Below are positions 6,970-7,197 of a stretch of 7,197 nt of DNA, one piece after another. The position numbers and the translations under genes were made by a program. How positions within the stretch are numbered: position 1 is the first letter of the stretch; each line of letters begins with the position of its first letter. The notes below the pieces were generated by a model, which did no database searches, had not been told where the DNA came from, and worked only from the letters and a program-made list of their open reading frames with translations. This DNA comes from CAYVBE01 sp964448935 (lineage in GTDB: Bacteria > Planctomycetota > Brocadiia > SM23-32), in NCBI GenBank assembly GCA_964448935.1, contig CAYVBE010000203.1:1-7197 (forward strand), in the 5' to 3' direction.

Positions 6970-7004
6970 AAAAGAGGGGCGCTCCCGCTTGCGGGAACGC
7001 CCCT
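6970..7004 (-). terminator. Intrinsic terminator of tRNA-Asp
   Basis: On the minus strand, one base past the encoded CCA, a GC-rich hairpin forms between 6975-6988 and 6991-7004. Seven outer pairs (AGGGGCG with CGCCCCT) are followed by one mismatch and an inner stem. After it the minus strand reads CTTTT (6970-6974), a short U-tract. On the plus strand no T-run follows, so it serves the tRNA rather than the endonuclease gene. Confidence 0.75.
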
Positions 7005-7005
7005 G

Positions 7006-7083
7006 TGGCGAGGGCGAGGAGACTCGAACTCCCAACCTCCGGATCGACAGTCCGGTGCTCTAACCAAATTGAGCTACACCCCC
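7006..7083 (-). tRNA. tRNA-Asp (anticodon GUC)
   Basis: A full cloverleaf can be folded. The acceptor stem pairs GGGGGTG (7077-7083) with CGCCCTC (7010-7016), including two G-U pairs. The D stem is GCTC/GAGC with loop AATTTGGTTA. The anticodon stem is CCGGA/TCCGG with loop CTGTCGA, anticodon GTC at 7046-7048. The variable loop is AGGTT, and the T arm is GGGAG-TTCGAGT-CTCCT with one G-U pair. The discriminator is G (7009), an aspartate identity base, and CCA is encoded at 7006-7008. It delivers aspartate to GAC and GAU codons. Its 3' end faces the restriction-modification block. Confidence 0.96.
7011..7026 (+). repeat. tRNA-internal copy of the flanking direct repeat
   Basis: AGGGCGAGGAGACTCG covers most of the 3' acceptor strand, the 3' T-stem strand and part of the T loop of tRNA-Asp, the segment commonly used as an attachment site by tyrosine integrases. 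The second copy, 14 of 16 identical, is at 5262-5277. Confidence 0.4.
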
Positions 7084-7099
7084 ATCACCACACCGCAAT

Positions 7100-7128
7100 A
7101 GCCTATAATGACCTGCTTCAGGTGTCAA
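7100..7128 (-). promoter_or_regulatory. Promoter of tRNA-Asp
   Basis: On the minus strand a perfect -35 TTGACA (7123-7128) is followed after 17 bases by TAGGCT (7100-7105); an alternative -10, TATAGG (7102-7107), lies at 15 bases. Transcription would start about 10 bases before the mature tRNA 5' end. A 6-base inverted repeat, GCGAAA/TTTCGC (7129-7134, 7141-7146), adjoins the -35. I see nothing else in 7129-7197. Confidence 0.55.
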
Positions 7129-7197
7129 GCGAAACGGGTTTTTCGCAGGGTCATTCAATTATCGGTTTTCTGTTGTCCTTTCCGGATCACCGCTGCG

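Noticed and set aside
1..7197. A CRISPR array, phage genes or a toxin-antitoxin pair
   Set aside because: No spaced direct-repeat series and no small paired genes of those types were seen on either strand.

Overview
The window reads as chromosomal DNA of a GC-rich, Gram-negative-type bacterium. Two adjacent genes encode lipoproteins with clear lipoboxes. A third gene has a Sec signal peptide and tandem PEGA domains. The -35/-10 elements resemble the sigma-70 consensus. A planctomycete/verrucomicrobial (PVC) or similar environmental lineage is a guess from the style of the PEGA and transposase sequences; nothing here fixes the taxon.

Layout from left to right. (1) Positions 62-768 hold the decayed minus-strand remains of an IS4-type transposase, with several frameshifts, stops and a mutated catalytic motif. 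About 300 bases without a gene follow. (2) Positions 1083-3639 carry two plus-strand genes 16 bases apart: riboflavin synthase alpha chain (ribE) and a large exported protein with two PEGA domains, a helical middle and a C-terminal alpha/beta domain. (3) Positions 3648-5115 carry a convergent minus-strand pair of lipoproteins, one LPP20-like and one FlgT-like. Their start/stop junction is coupled, and a near-consensus promoter sits at 5158-5186. (4) Positions 5297-6863 hold a compact type II restriction-modification system: a beta-order DNA methyltransferase followed 4 bases later by a BglII/BstYI-type endonuclease. (5) Positions 7006-7083 encode tRNA-Asp(GUC) on the minus strand with an encoded CCA. 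An intrinsic terminator lies downstream of it and a promoter upstream.

The accessory part is the restriction-modification block. It is visibly less GC-rich than its neighbours (48% in one hand-counted line inside the endonuclease gene, against 75% in one line of the lipoprotein gene). It ends next to the 3' end of the tRNA gene. A 16-base piece of that tRNA 3' region recurs with 14 matches, in the same orientation, just before the methyltransferase gene. This looks like a very small tRNA-targeted insertion carrying only a methyltransferase and its nuclease, with no integrase left. The insertion model is inference. The enzyme assignments rest on motifs that can be read directly: TSPPY, FDPYGGVGS, and the nuclease D-x8-E-x-Q.

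The PEGA protein and the lipoprotein pair probably act at the cell envelope, but their precise roles are not known.
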